Source of the DNA: Paenibacillus elgii NBRC 100335
GTDB lineage: Bacteria > Bacillota > Bacilli > Paenibacillales > NBRC-103111
Assembly: GCF_004000865.1 (NCBI RefSeq)
Contig: NZ_BIMB01000002.1
Location: forward strand, 1 to 64,000
DNA length: 64,000 nucleotides
Direction of reading: 5' to 3'
Shown: piece by piece, positions 44,704 to 53,635 of the stretch
Layout: each line of letters starts with the position of its first letter
Position numbering within the stretch: position 1 is the stretch's first letter
Made by a program: the position numbers and the translations under genes
The notes under the pieces: generated by a model
Seen by the model: only the letters and a program-made list of their open reading frames with translations
Databases searched by the model: none
Told to the model about the DNA's origin: nothing

Positions 44704-46359
44704 CTACGTCTTTTGAATCTGATTCGCCCGTTCGTACAGTGCCCTGCGCAGCAACTTGCCCGATCCGGTCTTGGGCAGCTCGTTCAAAAACTCGACTTTC
44801 CGCGGATATTTGTATACGGCCATATGCTCTTTGGCCCACTCGACGATGTCCTGCTCCGTCACATTCCCGATGGCTTCTTCCTTGAGCACGACATACGCTT
44901 TCACTTCCTCGCCCCGGTAATCGTGGGCTACGCCAACGACGCACACTTCTTTAATCGCGGTATGCTTGTGCATGATGCTCTCCACCTCGTTAGGGAAGAC
45001 GGAGAAGCCCGACGATTTGATCAGTTCTTTTTTACGCCCGGAAATATGGACGTAGCCGTCCTCATCCACGTGTCCTAAATCCCCGCTTAAAAACCATCCG
45101 TCGACAAACGCGGCCGCCGTAGCCTCCGGATTTTTCCAATAGCCCTTCATAACCATCGGTCCTTTGAAGGCCAGCTCCCCCTGCTGTCCGGGCGGAACCT
45201 CCACGTTCGGATCGTCTATGGCAACGACGCGAACGTCCGCATCCATCAGCGGGATGCCCGCTGAGCCTACCCTCGCGTTTTCAAAAAAGTTCATCGTAAT
45301 CTGGGCCGTTGTCTCGCTCAGACCATAGCCTTCCAGCAGCCGGGTGCGGGTGACTTCGTAGAACCGCTCAAAGATTGGCCTCGGCACCGGAGCGCCCCCC
45401 GACAGGCAGCCCGACAGGGAAGACAGATCGTAATTCGCCGCGTTCGGGTGGTTTATGACCGCGATATTCATCGTAGCCGTGCTTACCCAATGCTGGATTT
45501 GCAGTTTGTGAATCGCTTCCAAAATAACGTCCGGCACAAAGCGGTGGAACAGCATAATCGCTCCCCCGTTGCAGAGTGGCGATCCCATGCAGTTGACCAG
45601 CCCGATAACATGAAACAAAGGCATTGCCGACAGGTGGCGATCGCGCGGCTTCGTTCTCACTCCGTCCCTGAACGAGAACGCGTTAGCCACAATATTGCGG
45701 TGCGTCAGCTCCGCGCCTTTGGGCATGCCTGTCGTTCCCGAAGTGTATTGCAGCACAGCGGTATCGTCCAGGCACGCATTGGCGGGAGGAATCGGATCGT
45801 CGTAATGGATCAGCTCCAGAATACGCTCCTCTCCCGGCAGCCTGCTTATCGTTCTTTCCATTGGAGCGAACGACATCGGAAATTCCGGATGATCCGGGGC
45901 AAAATCCGTCAGCGCCGTCGAAATGATCCGCAGCCCGGGAAACTCCGGCAAAATCGGACACAAATGCGCCAGCAAATTTTCCTGGATGAAGATGGCCTTG
46001 GGCCCCGCATCTCCTAGCAGATGGCTCAGCTCCGCCCGTTTGAACATCGGATTCATAGGCACGGCTATTGCTCCCAGACGCTGCACGGCCAGAAAGGCGA
46101 TGATAAACTGCGGGCTGTTCTCCATATAGAGGGCGACCGTGTCGCCCTTGCCCACGCCTCTTGCATGCAACTGAGCGGCGAGCTGCAAGTACATGTCCGC
46201 CAGCTCGCCGTACGTGATGATCTTGCCATAGAAGTAAACCGCCGTATCGTCGGGATTCGTTCGCGCATGTTCCTCCACATAGTTTTCCAGGACCTTGTCT
46301 TCAAAGATGAAATGCTGCGGAACATCTTTGGGCCACACCTTGTACCATGCTTTTTCCAT
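44704..46359 (-). CDS. long-chain acyl-CoA synthetase-like AMP-binding enzyme
   Basis: A 551-residue adenylate-forming ligase. The P-loop core is LQYTSGTTGMPKGAELTH (about residues 210-227). GYGLSETTAQITMNF and SGDLGHVDEDGYVHISGRKK (about 430-449) follow, and the catalytic Lys is in LPKTGSGKLLRR. The enzyme activates a carboxylic acid as acyl-AMP and then forms the CoA thioester. It starts 18 bases after a 2,4-dienoyl-CoA reductase-like gene, and the pair suggests fatty or aromatic acid breakdown. Exact substrate unknown. Confidence 0.92.
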   Translation of the reverse strand: MEKAWYKVWPKDVPQHFIFEDKVLENYVEEHARTNPDDTAVYFYGKIITYGELADMYLQLAAQLHARGVGKGDTVALYMENSPQFIIAFLAVQRLGAIAVPMNPMFKRAELSHLLGDAGPKAIFIQENLLAHLCPILPEFPGLRIISTALTDFAPDHPEFPMSFAPMERTISRLPGEERILELIHYDDPIPPANACLDDTAVLQYTSGTTGMPKGAELTHRNIVANAFSFRDGVRTKPRDRHLSAMPLFHVIGLVNCMGSPLCNGGAIMLFHRFVPDVILEAIHKLQIQHWVSTATMNIAVINHPNAANYDLSSLSGCLSGGAPVPRPIFERFYEVTRTRLLEGYGLSETTAQITMNFFENARVGSAGIPLMDADVRVVAIDDPNVEVPPGQQGELAFKGPMVMKGYWKNPEATAAAFVDGWFLSGDLGHVDEDGYVHISGRKKELIKSSGFSVFPNEVESIMHKHTAIKEVCVVGVAHDYRGEEVKAYVVLKEEAIGNVTEQDIVEWAKEHMAVYKYPRKVEFLNELPKTGSGKLLRRALYERANQIQKT

Positions 46360-46377
46360 GCTTACCCCTCCATATCG

Positions 46378-48339
46378 TTATTCGGTCTTCGCAAGCCTGC
46401 CTTCCTCGTAAGCAACGCACGCGCCTTCATAGATGGCTCGCTTGGCATCCAGCTCTCCCGGGAATCGGGCCCCGCCGATTGTGACGACAGGAATGCCGGC
46501 CCGCTGCACAAGCTGGTCATCCCATGCTTCGGATAGTTGTCCGGCGGCAAGGATGACGGTGTCGGCGGGAATTTTTTTCGTTTCCGAACCGCTCTCCGTC
46601 TGCAGTTGTATGACAACTCCGTCTTCGTCAATGCGCTCGTAGCTTAAATCGGTCACAAATTGAACCTTCTTCTGCCGCAGATGCGAGAGGAGCGCCCAAC
46701 GGGTCGTTTTGCCGAGCGTTTCGCCGGGCTTGCCTTTTCTGCGAAGCAGATAAATCTCGCGCTCCGCCTGCTCGGATAAATAATGCGCCAGATCGCAGCC
46801 GATCCCTCCCGCTCCGATGATCACGACCCGCTTACCAACCTCCGCCTCTCCCCGGAGCACTTGCTGATACGTAAATACGTGAGGGAGCGAGGTGCCCGCC
46901 AGCTCGGGGATTCGCGGCTTGATGCCGCTGGCCAGTACGACCAGGTCCGGAGCAAGAGCGGCGATTTCCTCCGGCGTCGGACTATGGTTTAAGCGAATCT
47001 CTACGCCCAAGCGGCGCAACTCATGCTGATAATAGCGCAGCGTTTCGGCAAATTCCTGCTTGCCGGGAATCCGCTTCGCCAGATTCAACTGTCCGCCCAG
47101 CCGGTCTTCCTTTTCGTACAGCACGACGCGCTCGCCAATCTCGGCCAATGCCCGTGCCGCTTCCATCCCTGCAGCCCCACCACCGATGACCGCGATGTGG
47201 CGGGAACGTTGCACCCTGAAAGGCTTCCACTTCGATTCCCGGCCCACCCTCGGATTGACCAGACATGAGGCAGGCAGGCCGTCAAATACTTGATCGAGAC
47301 ATGCCTGATTGCAAGCAATACAGGTGTTGATCCGGTCGAACTGCCCGTCGCGGGCTTTGCGCAGCAGGTCGGGGTCCGCCAGGAACGGACGCGCCATCGA
47401 TACCAGATCGCAGGCTCCGCGCTGCAGCAGCTCATCGGCCAGCCGGGGATCGTTAATCCGGTTGCTGCCGATTACCGGAATGTTCACCGCCCGTTTGATC
47501 GTTTCCGCGATATGAATATATCCGGCCCGGGGCACCATCATGGAGATCGTCGGCACCTGGGATTCGTGCCAGCCGATTCCTACGTTAATCGCATCCGCTC
47601 CGGCGTCGGCCACCATGCCGGCGAATTGCAGCGTTTCTTCCTCGGTCGTGCTGTCCGGGATCAGATCGGCGCCGGATAGCCGGAAAATAACCGGATAGCC
47701 GGGTCCGACCGCTTCGCGGACGGCTTGAACGATGCGCAGCGCAAATCTTGTCCGATGCTCGAACGAGCCGCCCCATGCATCGGTGCGCTTATTGGTCGCC
47801 GGGGATAGGAATTGATTGATCAAATACCCTTCCGACCCCATAATCTCGACGGCATCGAACCCGAGGTCCGCCGCCTTCTTCGCGCTGACCGCATAACGGG
47901 CGATCAGTTCCTCGATTTCCTCGTTGGTAAGCTCCCTCGGCGTGTGACGATGGATCGGCGAACGGATGGCGGAAGGCGCTACGGCGAGGATGCCCGTCAG
48001 ATCCGAGTAGGCGTACCGCCCCGCGTGAAACAATTGGGCCCCGATCCGCCCTCCGGCCGCATGCACTTGAGCCGTCAGATTTTCCATATGCTTGCAATGC
48101 TCATCGCTGTAAAATCCCATGAAGTTATGGCCGCCGTCCCCTTCAGGCGACACGGAAATGCCCCCCGTCACGATCAGTCCGGGACCATCCTGACCGGCCC
48201 TTTCCTTATAGAAATCAATCAAGGCTTGACTGCCAGCCTCTTCCCCCTCCAGCCCGGTATGCATAGAACCCATAAGAACACGGTTGGGAAGCTCCAAACG
48301 GCCCAAACGTATCGGTTGAAACAGATGATCCAGCTTCAT
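46378..48339 (-). CDS. 2,4-dienoyl-CoA reductase-like flavoenzyme (FadH/OYE family, iron-sulfur)
   Basis: A 653-residue protein. An FMN TIM-barrel of the old yellow enzyme family (about 1-335), a 4Fe-4S binding segment with Cys spacing CIACNQACLDQVFDG then a fourth Cys (about 340-360), and an FAD/NAD(P) region with GGGAAGMEAARALAEIG (about 388) and GAGGIGCDLAHYL (about 510) lie in order. This is the build of FadH and trimethylamine dehydrogenase-like enzymes. Next to an acyl-CoA synthetase it probably reduces unsaturated acyl-CoA. It is divergent from a MocR regulator. Confidence 0.92.
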   Translation of the reverse strand: MKLDHLFQPIRLGRLELPNRVLMGSMHTGLEGEEAGSQALIDFYKERAGQDGPGLIVTGGISVSPEGDGGHNFMGFYSDEHCKHMENLTAQVHAAGGRIGAQLFHAGRYAYSDLTGILAVAPSAIRSPIHRHTPRELTNEEIEELIARYAVSAKKAADLGFDAVEIMGSEGYLINQFLSPATNKRTDAWGGSFEHRTRFALRIVQAVREAVGPGYPVIFRLSGADLIPDSTTEEETLQFAGMVADAGADAINVGIGWHESQVPTISMMVPRAGYIHIAETIKRAVNIPVIGSNRINDPRLADELLQRGACDLVSMARPFLADPDLLRKARDGQFDRINTCIACNQACLDQVFDGLPASCLVNPRVGRESKWKPFRVQRSRHIAVIGGGAAGMEAARALAEIGERVVLYEKEDRLGGQLNLAKRIPGKQEFAETLRYYQHELRRLGVEIRLNHSPTPEEIAALAPDLVVLASGIKPRIPELAGTSLPHVFTYQQVLRGEAEVGKRVVIIGAGGIGCDLAHYLSEQAEREIYLLRRKGKPGETLGKTTRWALLSHLRQKKVQFVTDLSYERIDEDGVVIQLQTESGSETKKIPADTVILAAGQLSEAWDDQLVQRAGIPVVTIGGARFPGELDAKRAIYEGACVAYEEGRLAKTE

Positions 48340-48530
48340 TGTCTCTCTCCCTTTCGTTTCACAGGACCTGCTATATTGATCATTTATATGCAGGACTTGC
48401 CATTTATAACATCCGCTTTCAAGGTCGGTTTACATCCCGGATACAACCTGCGTATAATTAGATTTATTTATGTCTATTTATAATGAAACAGCATCAATTC
48501 ATACGATTTTGTTGAAGTTGAGGGGTTCCG

Positions 48531-49934
48531 ATGCGTGAGCTTTCTTTAGAACTTTTGCCGAATCAGGCGCCTTTGTTTTTTCAAATTTATGGTTATTTCA
48601 AAGATGGAATTCGACAGGGGCAGCTGCCGTACGGCTCGTTTCTCCCCTCCATTCGAAGCTGCGCCCACACGCTGAAAGTCAGCAAAAATACGGTTGAAAC
48701 CGCGTATCAGCTTCTCGTCTCAGAAGGCTACCTCCGCACCATTCCCAAAAAGGGCTATCAGGTTGTTCATCAAGCCGAAACGCCCGTTCCTGATCCGGGA
48801 TCGGCTTCAAACGACGCTTTGAACAAAGAGATCCAAATCGATTTTCGATACGGGAATATCGAGCTGTCTGCTTTTCCATTCCACCCGTGGAACAAAGCGC
48901 GCAATACGCTGATCGCTCATTATCAAAGCAAGTATGAAGTGGAAGGAAATTCCCAAGGCGAGTACCTGTTAAGAAACGAGCTGTCACGGCTGTTGTATGA
49001 ATCCAGAGGCGTCGTGTCCGGGCCCGGGCAGATGATTATCGGCTCTACACCTCAGCAGCTCTTATCCCTGTTAAGTCAGCTTCTGGACAGGAACCGGAAT
49101 GTCATCGGCGTCGAAAACCCCGGCTATGACGGGGCAAGAAATACGTTGATCAACCATGGCTTTCAAGTCCGTGCGATTCCGCTGGCCGAAGACGGTATTT
49201 CGATCGAAGAGCTTGAGAAGAGCAGGGCGAATGTGGTGTATGTGAGTCCTTCCCAGCAATTCCGAAACAAGCTGGCGATGTCTCAAGACAAACGGCAGCA
49301 GTTGATTCGGTGGGTCCGTTCACGTGCAGGTGCGGGTTCAGTCAAATACATCATCGAGGATGACTACGAATGGGAGTTCAGGTATGACGATCGTTATTTG
49401 CCGTCCATCCAAAGTCTGGCCCCCGAAAAGATCATGTATATCGGAAGCTTTTCCAAAACTTTGCTGCCGGTCGCCAATCTAAGCTATCTGGTGCTTCCCA
49501 AGGCGATGCTGCCTTTATTTCGCTTGAAAGTAAGGGAATACGACCAGCCTGTTTCGCGGCTCGATCAGTTGACCTTGGCCCACTATATAGCCGATGGTTA
49601 TTGGCATAAGCATTTGCTCAAGATGCGGAAGCACTATGAAGAGAAACGGGAAGCTCTATTCGAAGCCATATCCCGGTACGAGTCGTACTTTGTGGAGGTC
49701 GAGGGAAAAGATACCGGGCTGCACGCTATCCTAACCGTGAAAACAACGAAATCCGAATCGGAGCTCATTGCGTCAGCGTTGGAAAAAGGCGTCAAGGTTT
49801 ACGGGACATCCAGATACTGGCTTCATCCTACAAGCGAGTATCCTACCATACTGCTTGGTTATGGAGCCTTGAGCTGCGATGAGATTCGTATGGGCATCCG
49901 GCGGTTGACCGAAGCTTGGTTCGGCCCTGCTTGA
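48531..49934 (+). CDS. MocR-type GntR/aminotransferase regulator
   Basis: A 467-residue MocR protein. The GntR winged helix (about 10-75, GSFLPSIRSCAHTLKVSKNT) is followed by a linker and a class I aminotransferase fold. The PLP lysine lies in GSFSKTLLP (about 308). VIGVENPGYDGA and IIEDDYEWEFRY are also present. Such proteins sense PLP, amino acids or polyamines. It is divergent from the FadH-like gene and could control either that operon or another. GAGGGG precedes the ATG. Confidence 0.92.
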   Translation: MRELSLELLPNQAPLFFQIYGYFKDGIRQGQLPYGSFLPSIRSCAHTLKVSKNTVETAYQLLVSEGYLRTIPKKGYQVVHQAETPVPDPGSASNDALNKEIQIDFRYGNIELSAFPFHPWNKARNTLIAHYQSKYEVEGNSQGEYLLRNELSRLLYESRGVVSGPGQMIIGSTPQQLLSLLSQLLDRNRNVIGVENPGYDGARNTLINHGFQVRAIPLAEDGISIEELEKSRANVVYVSPSQQFRNKLAMSQDKRQQLIRWVRSRAGAGSVKYIIEDDYEWEFRYDDRYLPSIQSLAPEKIMYIGSFSKTLLPVANLSYLVLPKAMLPLFRLKVREYDQPVSRLDQLTLAHYIADGYWHKHLLKMRKHYEEKREALFEAISRYESYFVEVEGKDTGLHAILTVKTTKSESELIASALEKGVKVYGTSRYWLHPTSEYPTILLGYGALSCDEIRMGIRRLTEAWFGPA

Positions 49935-50032
49935 AATTGGCTTGTCCCACCGATTTTCGCGATTCTGTCCCTTTCGCTGTCACCCAAATTCATTATGATT
50001 GGTAGTAGTACTGCTAGCGAGGTGAATGACAG

Positions 50033-50785
50033 ATGAACTTTATTTTCGACATGGACGGGACGATTTGCTTTAAAGGGCAGCCCATTTCCAAGAACATTCT
50101 GGATTGTTTGCTGGAATTACAGGAAGCCGGCCATTTTATCGGCTTCGCTTCCGCACGGCCTTACCGCGATATGCTGCCCGTTCTGGACGAGCGGTTTCAC
50201 GACCACCTTCTCATCGGAGCGAACGGAGCGATGGCTCATTTCCGGGGACAGCCTCTCTATCTGAATGCCATTCCCGCCGAACTGGCCCGCGAAATCGTAG
50301 CCATTCTGGATGAATTCCAGGCCGAATATTTGATTGACGACAAGCTGAACTATGCTTTAAAGTCGCATCGGCCTCATCCTCTGCTCATGAGTCTGGACCA
50401 AAACAAGCTTGCGGAACGCGTAGACGCGACCCGGATCGAAGCTTTCGTTAAAATTGTCGTGTTGGCATGCGACAGGTTTGAAGAATTGGCGGACCTCATT
50501 TCCCGGCTGGATGTGACGATTCATTATCATTCGGCGGAAGGCATCCTGGATATTACTTCGAGCAACGTCAACAAAATGAGAGGCCTGAAGCAAACCGGCC
50601 TTGAGCTGGAGCCGTTTATTTGCCTGGGCAATGATATGAACGATCTCCCGCTGTTCGAAAAGGCTCTCCATTCCGTCGTCATCGGGGAATTCGCGCCCCT
50701 GCTTCGTATCGCCAAGGAGCAAATTCCAATGGACGACCGGGTGGAACAAAATATTATATCCAAGCTGAAGGAGCTTAGCGCATGA
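50033..50785 (+). CDS. Cof-type HAD hydrolase
   Basis: A 250-residue HAD phosphatase. The nucleophile motif is DMDGT (residues 6-10), motif II lies in GFASARPYRD, and the acid motif is GNDMNDLPLF (about 203-212). The C2-type cap lies between. Members dephosphorylate sugar phosphates, PLP and flavin-type metabolites. It overlaps the start of an M24-family gene by four bases (ATGA), so the two form an operon. Confidence 0.92.
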   Translation: MNFIFDMDGTICFKGQPISKNILDCLLELQEAGHFIGFASARPYRDMLPVLDERFHDHLLIGANGAMAHFRGQPLYLNAIPAELAREIVAILDEFQAEYLIDDKLNYALKSHRPHPLLMSLDQNKLAERVDATRIEAFVKIVVLACDRFEELADLISRLDVTIHYHSAEGILDITSSNVNKMRGLKQTGLELEPFICLGNDMNDLPLFEKALHSVVIGEFAPLLRIAKEQIPMDDRVEQNIISKLKELSA

Positions 50786-51471
50786 ATGATATGACCCAAC
50801 GACACTTATCGCTGCGGGAAGCCGAGACGAAAGCGGCCGAGCTGTTCAGAGCGATCGAAGAAAAAGGCCTGCTGCGCAGCGGTGTAACCGAAAAGCAAAT
50901 CAATCGTGAAATTTACGAGCTGGCGTTCCAAATGTTCGGCATTAAAAAATATTGGCACAAGCGCATCGTACGGGTCGGCAGAAATACGCTGTACCCTTAC
51001 CGGGAAAATCCTCCGGACTTGACCGTTTCCGAGGGAGATATTTTGTTTCTCGACTTTGGCCCGATCTTCGAAGACTGGGAAGCCGATTTCGGCCGCACCT
51101 ACGTGCTGGGCGACGACCCGATCAAATTAAAGCTGCAGAGCGACATCGCTCTGGCATGGGCGGAAGGGAAAGCCTTCTTCCAATCCCAGCCCCAGATTAC
51201 CGGCAGCGAGCTGTTTGCTTTTGTAAGCGGGCTTGCGGCAAAATACGGCTGGGAATTCGGAGGCACGCACGCGGGACATCTCATCGGCGAATTCCCTCAC
51301 GAGCAGATCCAGGGCGAAGAAGTCGAGAACTACATTCATCGCGACAACAACATTCCCATGAGAGACCCGGATCAGAACGGCCGTCCGCGGGATTGGATCT
51401 TGGAGATCCATTTTATCGATCGGGAGCTTGAAATCGGCGGTTTCACGGAACAGCTCTTGACCGTTGAATAG
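50782..51471 (+). CDS. M24 family aminopeptidase-like protein
   Basis: A 229-residue pita-bread fold protein. Metal-ligand blocks are LFLDFGPIFEDWEADFGRTY, GGTHAGHLIGEFPHE and WILEIHFIDRE. The expected Asp, Asp, His and final Glu are present in order. It is short for prolidase and lacks an N-terminal creatinase domain. It is coupled to the HAD gene by a four-base overlap. It may be a peptidase or a non-peptidase relative. Confidence 0.82.
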   Translation: MNDMTQRHLSLREAETKAAELFRAIEEKGLLRSGVTEKQINREIYELAFQMFGIKKYWHKRIVRVGRNTLYPYRENPPDLTVSEGDILFLDFGPIFEDWEADFGRTYVLGDDPIKLKLQSDIALAWAEGKAFFQSQPQITGSELFAFVSGLAAKYGWEFGGTHAGHLIGEFPHEQIQGEEVENYIHRDNNIPMRDPDQNGRPRDWILEIHFIDRELEIGGFTEQLLTVE

Positions 51472-51475
51472 ATTG

Positions 51476-51596
51476 GGTGGGGTATCTACTTCCGGTCGCT
51501 CTTGTCTGCAGGAAATTTTCATTAGAATCCGCTTAACAGCGGATATTTCCCGCAGACAAAGGCGAACGCTATCGCTCCTCCAGTAGATACCCCACC
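51476..51596. repeat. 121-bp palindromic element
   Basis: Perfect 15-bp terminal arms GGTGGGGTATCTACT and AGTAGATACCCCACC enclose two further nested pairings: GTCTGC-A-GGAAAT with its complement (51504-51516 with 51545-51557), and a central TCCGCT-TAAC-AGCGGA hairpin (51528-51543). The whole would fold into one long cruciform or RNA hairpin. It begins five bases after the M24 stop. It looks like a small non-coding mobile repeat or a large terminator. Confidence 0.65.
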
Positions 51597-51631
51597 TATT
51601 TCAGTGAAAAATCTCTTTCTCAACACCCTAT

Positions 51632-51660
51632 CCCCCTTCCAACGGGGGTTTACTTTTTTT
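51632..51660 (+). terminator. probable terminator after the HAD-M24 operon
   Basis: CCCCC and GGGGG with a seven-base loop, followed at five bases by a run of seven T. The rest of 51661-51802 shows nothing clear. Confidence 0.5.
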
Positions 51661-51802
51661 GATCCCCCCCACGTCAAACCGCGATGCGGTTCCAAGCCAT
51701 TCCTCCTTTCTTCTACAACATTGCGTTGCTTTTCCTTTCTTTAAACATCCTTCGACGTTATTCCTATAAATTCCTCCTATGGAAATATAATGTTCCTTCT
51801 AT

Positions 51803-52139
51803 TTACAGCTTCTCTCGGGCCAATTTTTTAAACACATCAATGGCATGACTGCCGAGCGAAAAGAATACGTCGTCCTCGTCTTCCTCATCGATTTCCACTT
51901 CCAGGTTGTCCACCTGGCCGGCGAGCATGTTAATAAACTCTGCGGTACATCTCCTCGACCGACAAAAAATCCAAAGCGTAAACGACGCCGTACTGGTGAT
52001 TTTGCCCATTATTCAGCATGTACAGCTGCTTCAGCTCCGAAGGCATCTCTATTCCCATTTGGCGCTCGATGTTGGCGATATTTTCCGGCAAGACCGGATC
52101 GTTTAAATAACAGTCGAAACGGCCGGCTTTTTGATTCAT
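51803..52139 (-). pseudogene. SMI1/KNR4 (SUKH) family gene, frameshifted
   Basis: The first frame, starting at 52139, has the SUKH block PENIANIERQMGIEMPSELK followed by QLYMLNNGQNHQYGVVYALD and FLSVEEMYRR, then stops. A shift of one base near 51950 continues as EFINMLAGQVDNLEVEIDEE and ends VFKKLAREKL at 51803. The joined product would be about 110 residues, short for the family. SUKH proteins are commonly immunity proteins. Decay or a sequence error are both possible. Confidence 0.72.
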
Positions 52140-52244
52140 GGCACCGACGAATGAAGTCTATGCAGCAGCAAGAGAAGCGTTGTTGTTCAAAGGAGTTCCT
52201 CTTTTCTTCAAATGTGCATTTTGTTGCGTTTTGTTGTAATTTGT

Positions 52245-52274
52245 TTGACTTTTTCCCCTAACGAGGATTATGAT
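52245..52274 (+). promoter_or_regulatory. sigma-A promoter for the phosphodiesterase gene
   Basis: TTGACT (52245-52250) and TATGAT (52269-52274) are 18 bp apart, about 30 bases before the start at 52303. Confidence 0.6.
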
Positions 52275-52302
52275 AAACGTAACGAAAGGGGAGAGCTCAT
52301 CC

Positions 52303-53121
52303 ATGAAACCAATCGCTCGTGTCATTATTATTGGCTGGGACGGAGCAGGCAATTTCGTAACGTCCGCGAATACGCCGAATTTGGACCGGCTCGTCCGGAT
52401 GGGAACGTTCGACTTCCACGCCCAGACGGCGATGCCGACGATCAGCGCTCAATGCTGGGGATCGCTTTTGCATGGCGTCGCAGCGGACAAGCACGGGTTG
52501 ACCAACGAATCCGCAAGCAGCCGCACATACCCGGACGACTCGCCGTATCCGTCGATCTTTCGGGTCGTGCGCGAAGCCTATCCCGACGCCGTGTTGGCCG
52601 CATTCAGCGCGTGGTCCCCGATCAACGACGGCATTATCGAACCGTCCATCAGCGTCCATAAAGTATCGATGAAGGACCGCGACCTGTCGCTGGCCGCAGC
52701 CGCTTATATCCGGGAACACCCCGAACTAAAGCTGATGTACGTCCAGCTGGATTTGCCGGATTCGGCCGGTCATCGGCACGGGTACAATACGCCCGAGCAA
52801 CTGCGGGCGATCGAAGAAGCGGATGAGCATACGGGATTTATCCTCGGTGCGCTCGAACAAACGGGACTTTTGGACGACAGCCTGCTCATCCTCGTGTCCG
52901 ACCATGGCGGCGGCGGAGCCGACCCACGGGACCACGGCAGCGATCACCCGATGGACAAGACGATCTTCTGGGGCTGCGTCGGTCCGGGCATCGAGCGCGG
53001 CACTTTGCTTCAGGGCACGATGACGATCACCGACACGGCGGCTGTCGTCGTCCGGGCGCTCGGCATCGAAGCTCCCGCCTCATGGGAAACGAAGCTACCG
53101 GAAGGAATTTTCGCGGAATAA
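52303..53121 (+). CDS. alkaline phosphatase superfamily phosphodiesterase/sulfatase-like enzyme
   Basis: A 272-residue metal-dependent hydrolase. The N-terminal IIIGWDGAGN supplies a metal-binding Asp, MPTISAQCWGSLLHG holds the probable catalytic Thr or Ser, and VQLDLPDSAGHRHGY followed by SDHGGGG and DHGSDHP gives the other metal ligands. This matches the nucleotide pyrophosphatase/phosphodiesterase group. No signal peptide is present, so it is cytoplasmic. The ATG at 52303 follows AAAGGGGAGAG; the longer frame is rejected. Confidence 0.85.
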   Translation: MKPIARVIIIGWDGAGNFVTSANTPNLDRLVRMGTFDFHAQTAMPTISAQCWGSLLHGVAADKHGLTNESASSRTYPDDSPYPSIFRVVREAYPDAVLAAFSAWSPINDGIIEPSISVHKVSMKDRDLSLAAAAYIREHPELKLMYVQLDLPDSAGHRHGYNTPEQLRAIEEADEHTGFILGALEQTGLLDDSLLILVSDHGGGGADPRDHGSDHPMDKTIFWGCVGPGIERGTLLQGTMTITDTAAVVVRALGIEAPASWETKLPEGIFAE

Positions 53122-53149
53122 TCCGGGCCTGGCAACTCTGTAAGCACTT

Positions 53150-53365
53150 TCAATTTCTTTCTTGTGCAGCGTACAATTCGTTCAATGTCGTTGAGATGTC
53201 GTTTTGAAGGGCCCCATGGCTGTTCGCCCGTTCCTCGGGGCCCTCAATCACAAGGAAATCCACATCCATTCCACGGAAAAGCGCCAACGGGACAAATTCG
53301 TCGCCAAAGGTCATTCCGCCCATAGATCTCCGGTTGCACGCAGCCCCATTCCCCCCATTACCCAC
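53150..53365 (-). CDS. doubtful small hypothetical frame
   Basis: A 71-codon frame; a better start is Met15, with GGAG four bases upstream, giving 57 residues (MGGMTFGDEFVPLALFRGMD and on to the end NELYAAQERN). Composition looks protein-like but no family is recognised. It may be a fragment of a lost gene. The remaining gap up to 53635 contains the leader of the GH18 gene, with a small ACCA...TGGT hairpin near 53511. Confidence 0.25.
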   Translation of the reverse strand: MGNGGNGAACNRRSMGGMTFGDEFVPLALFRGMDVDFLVIEGPEERANSHGALQNDISTTLNELYAAQERN

Positions 53366-53635
53366 TAATGAATAAAGCCCTATTCTCTCTATAAAATTTT
53401 AACATAGATATTCACTCGATGTTTTAACATGTCGTTTTCGTGAAGATATAAACTATTCGTCGGGTGCGGTCGAAATATATTTTAGAATTAAAATGTTGGA
53501 TAATAAAGGAAACCAACTTAGCAAAAGCTGGTCTTTAACCTTAACAGGAGGTGGTGCGTTATAAATTTGTAGCAAAACCCGCACGCCCTACATCTGAACA
53601 GCAAATCAAGCACGACACTAGAGGAGGAAAATGAT

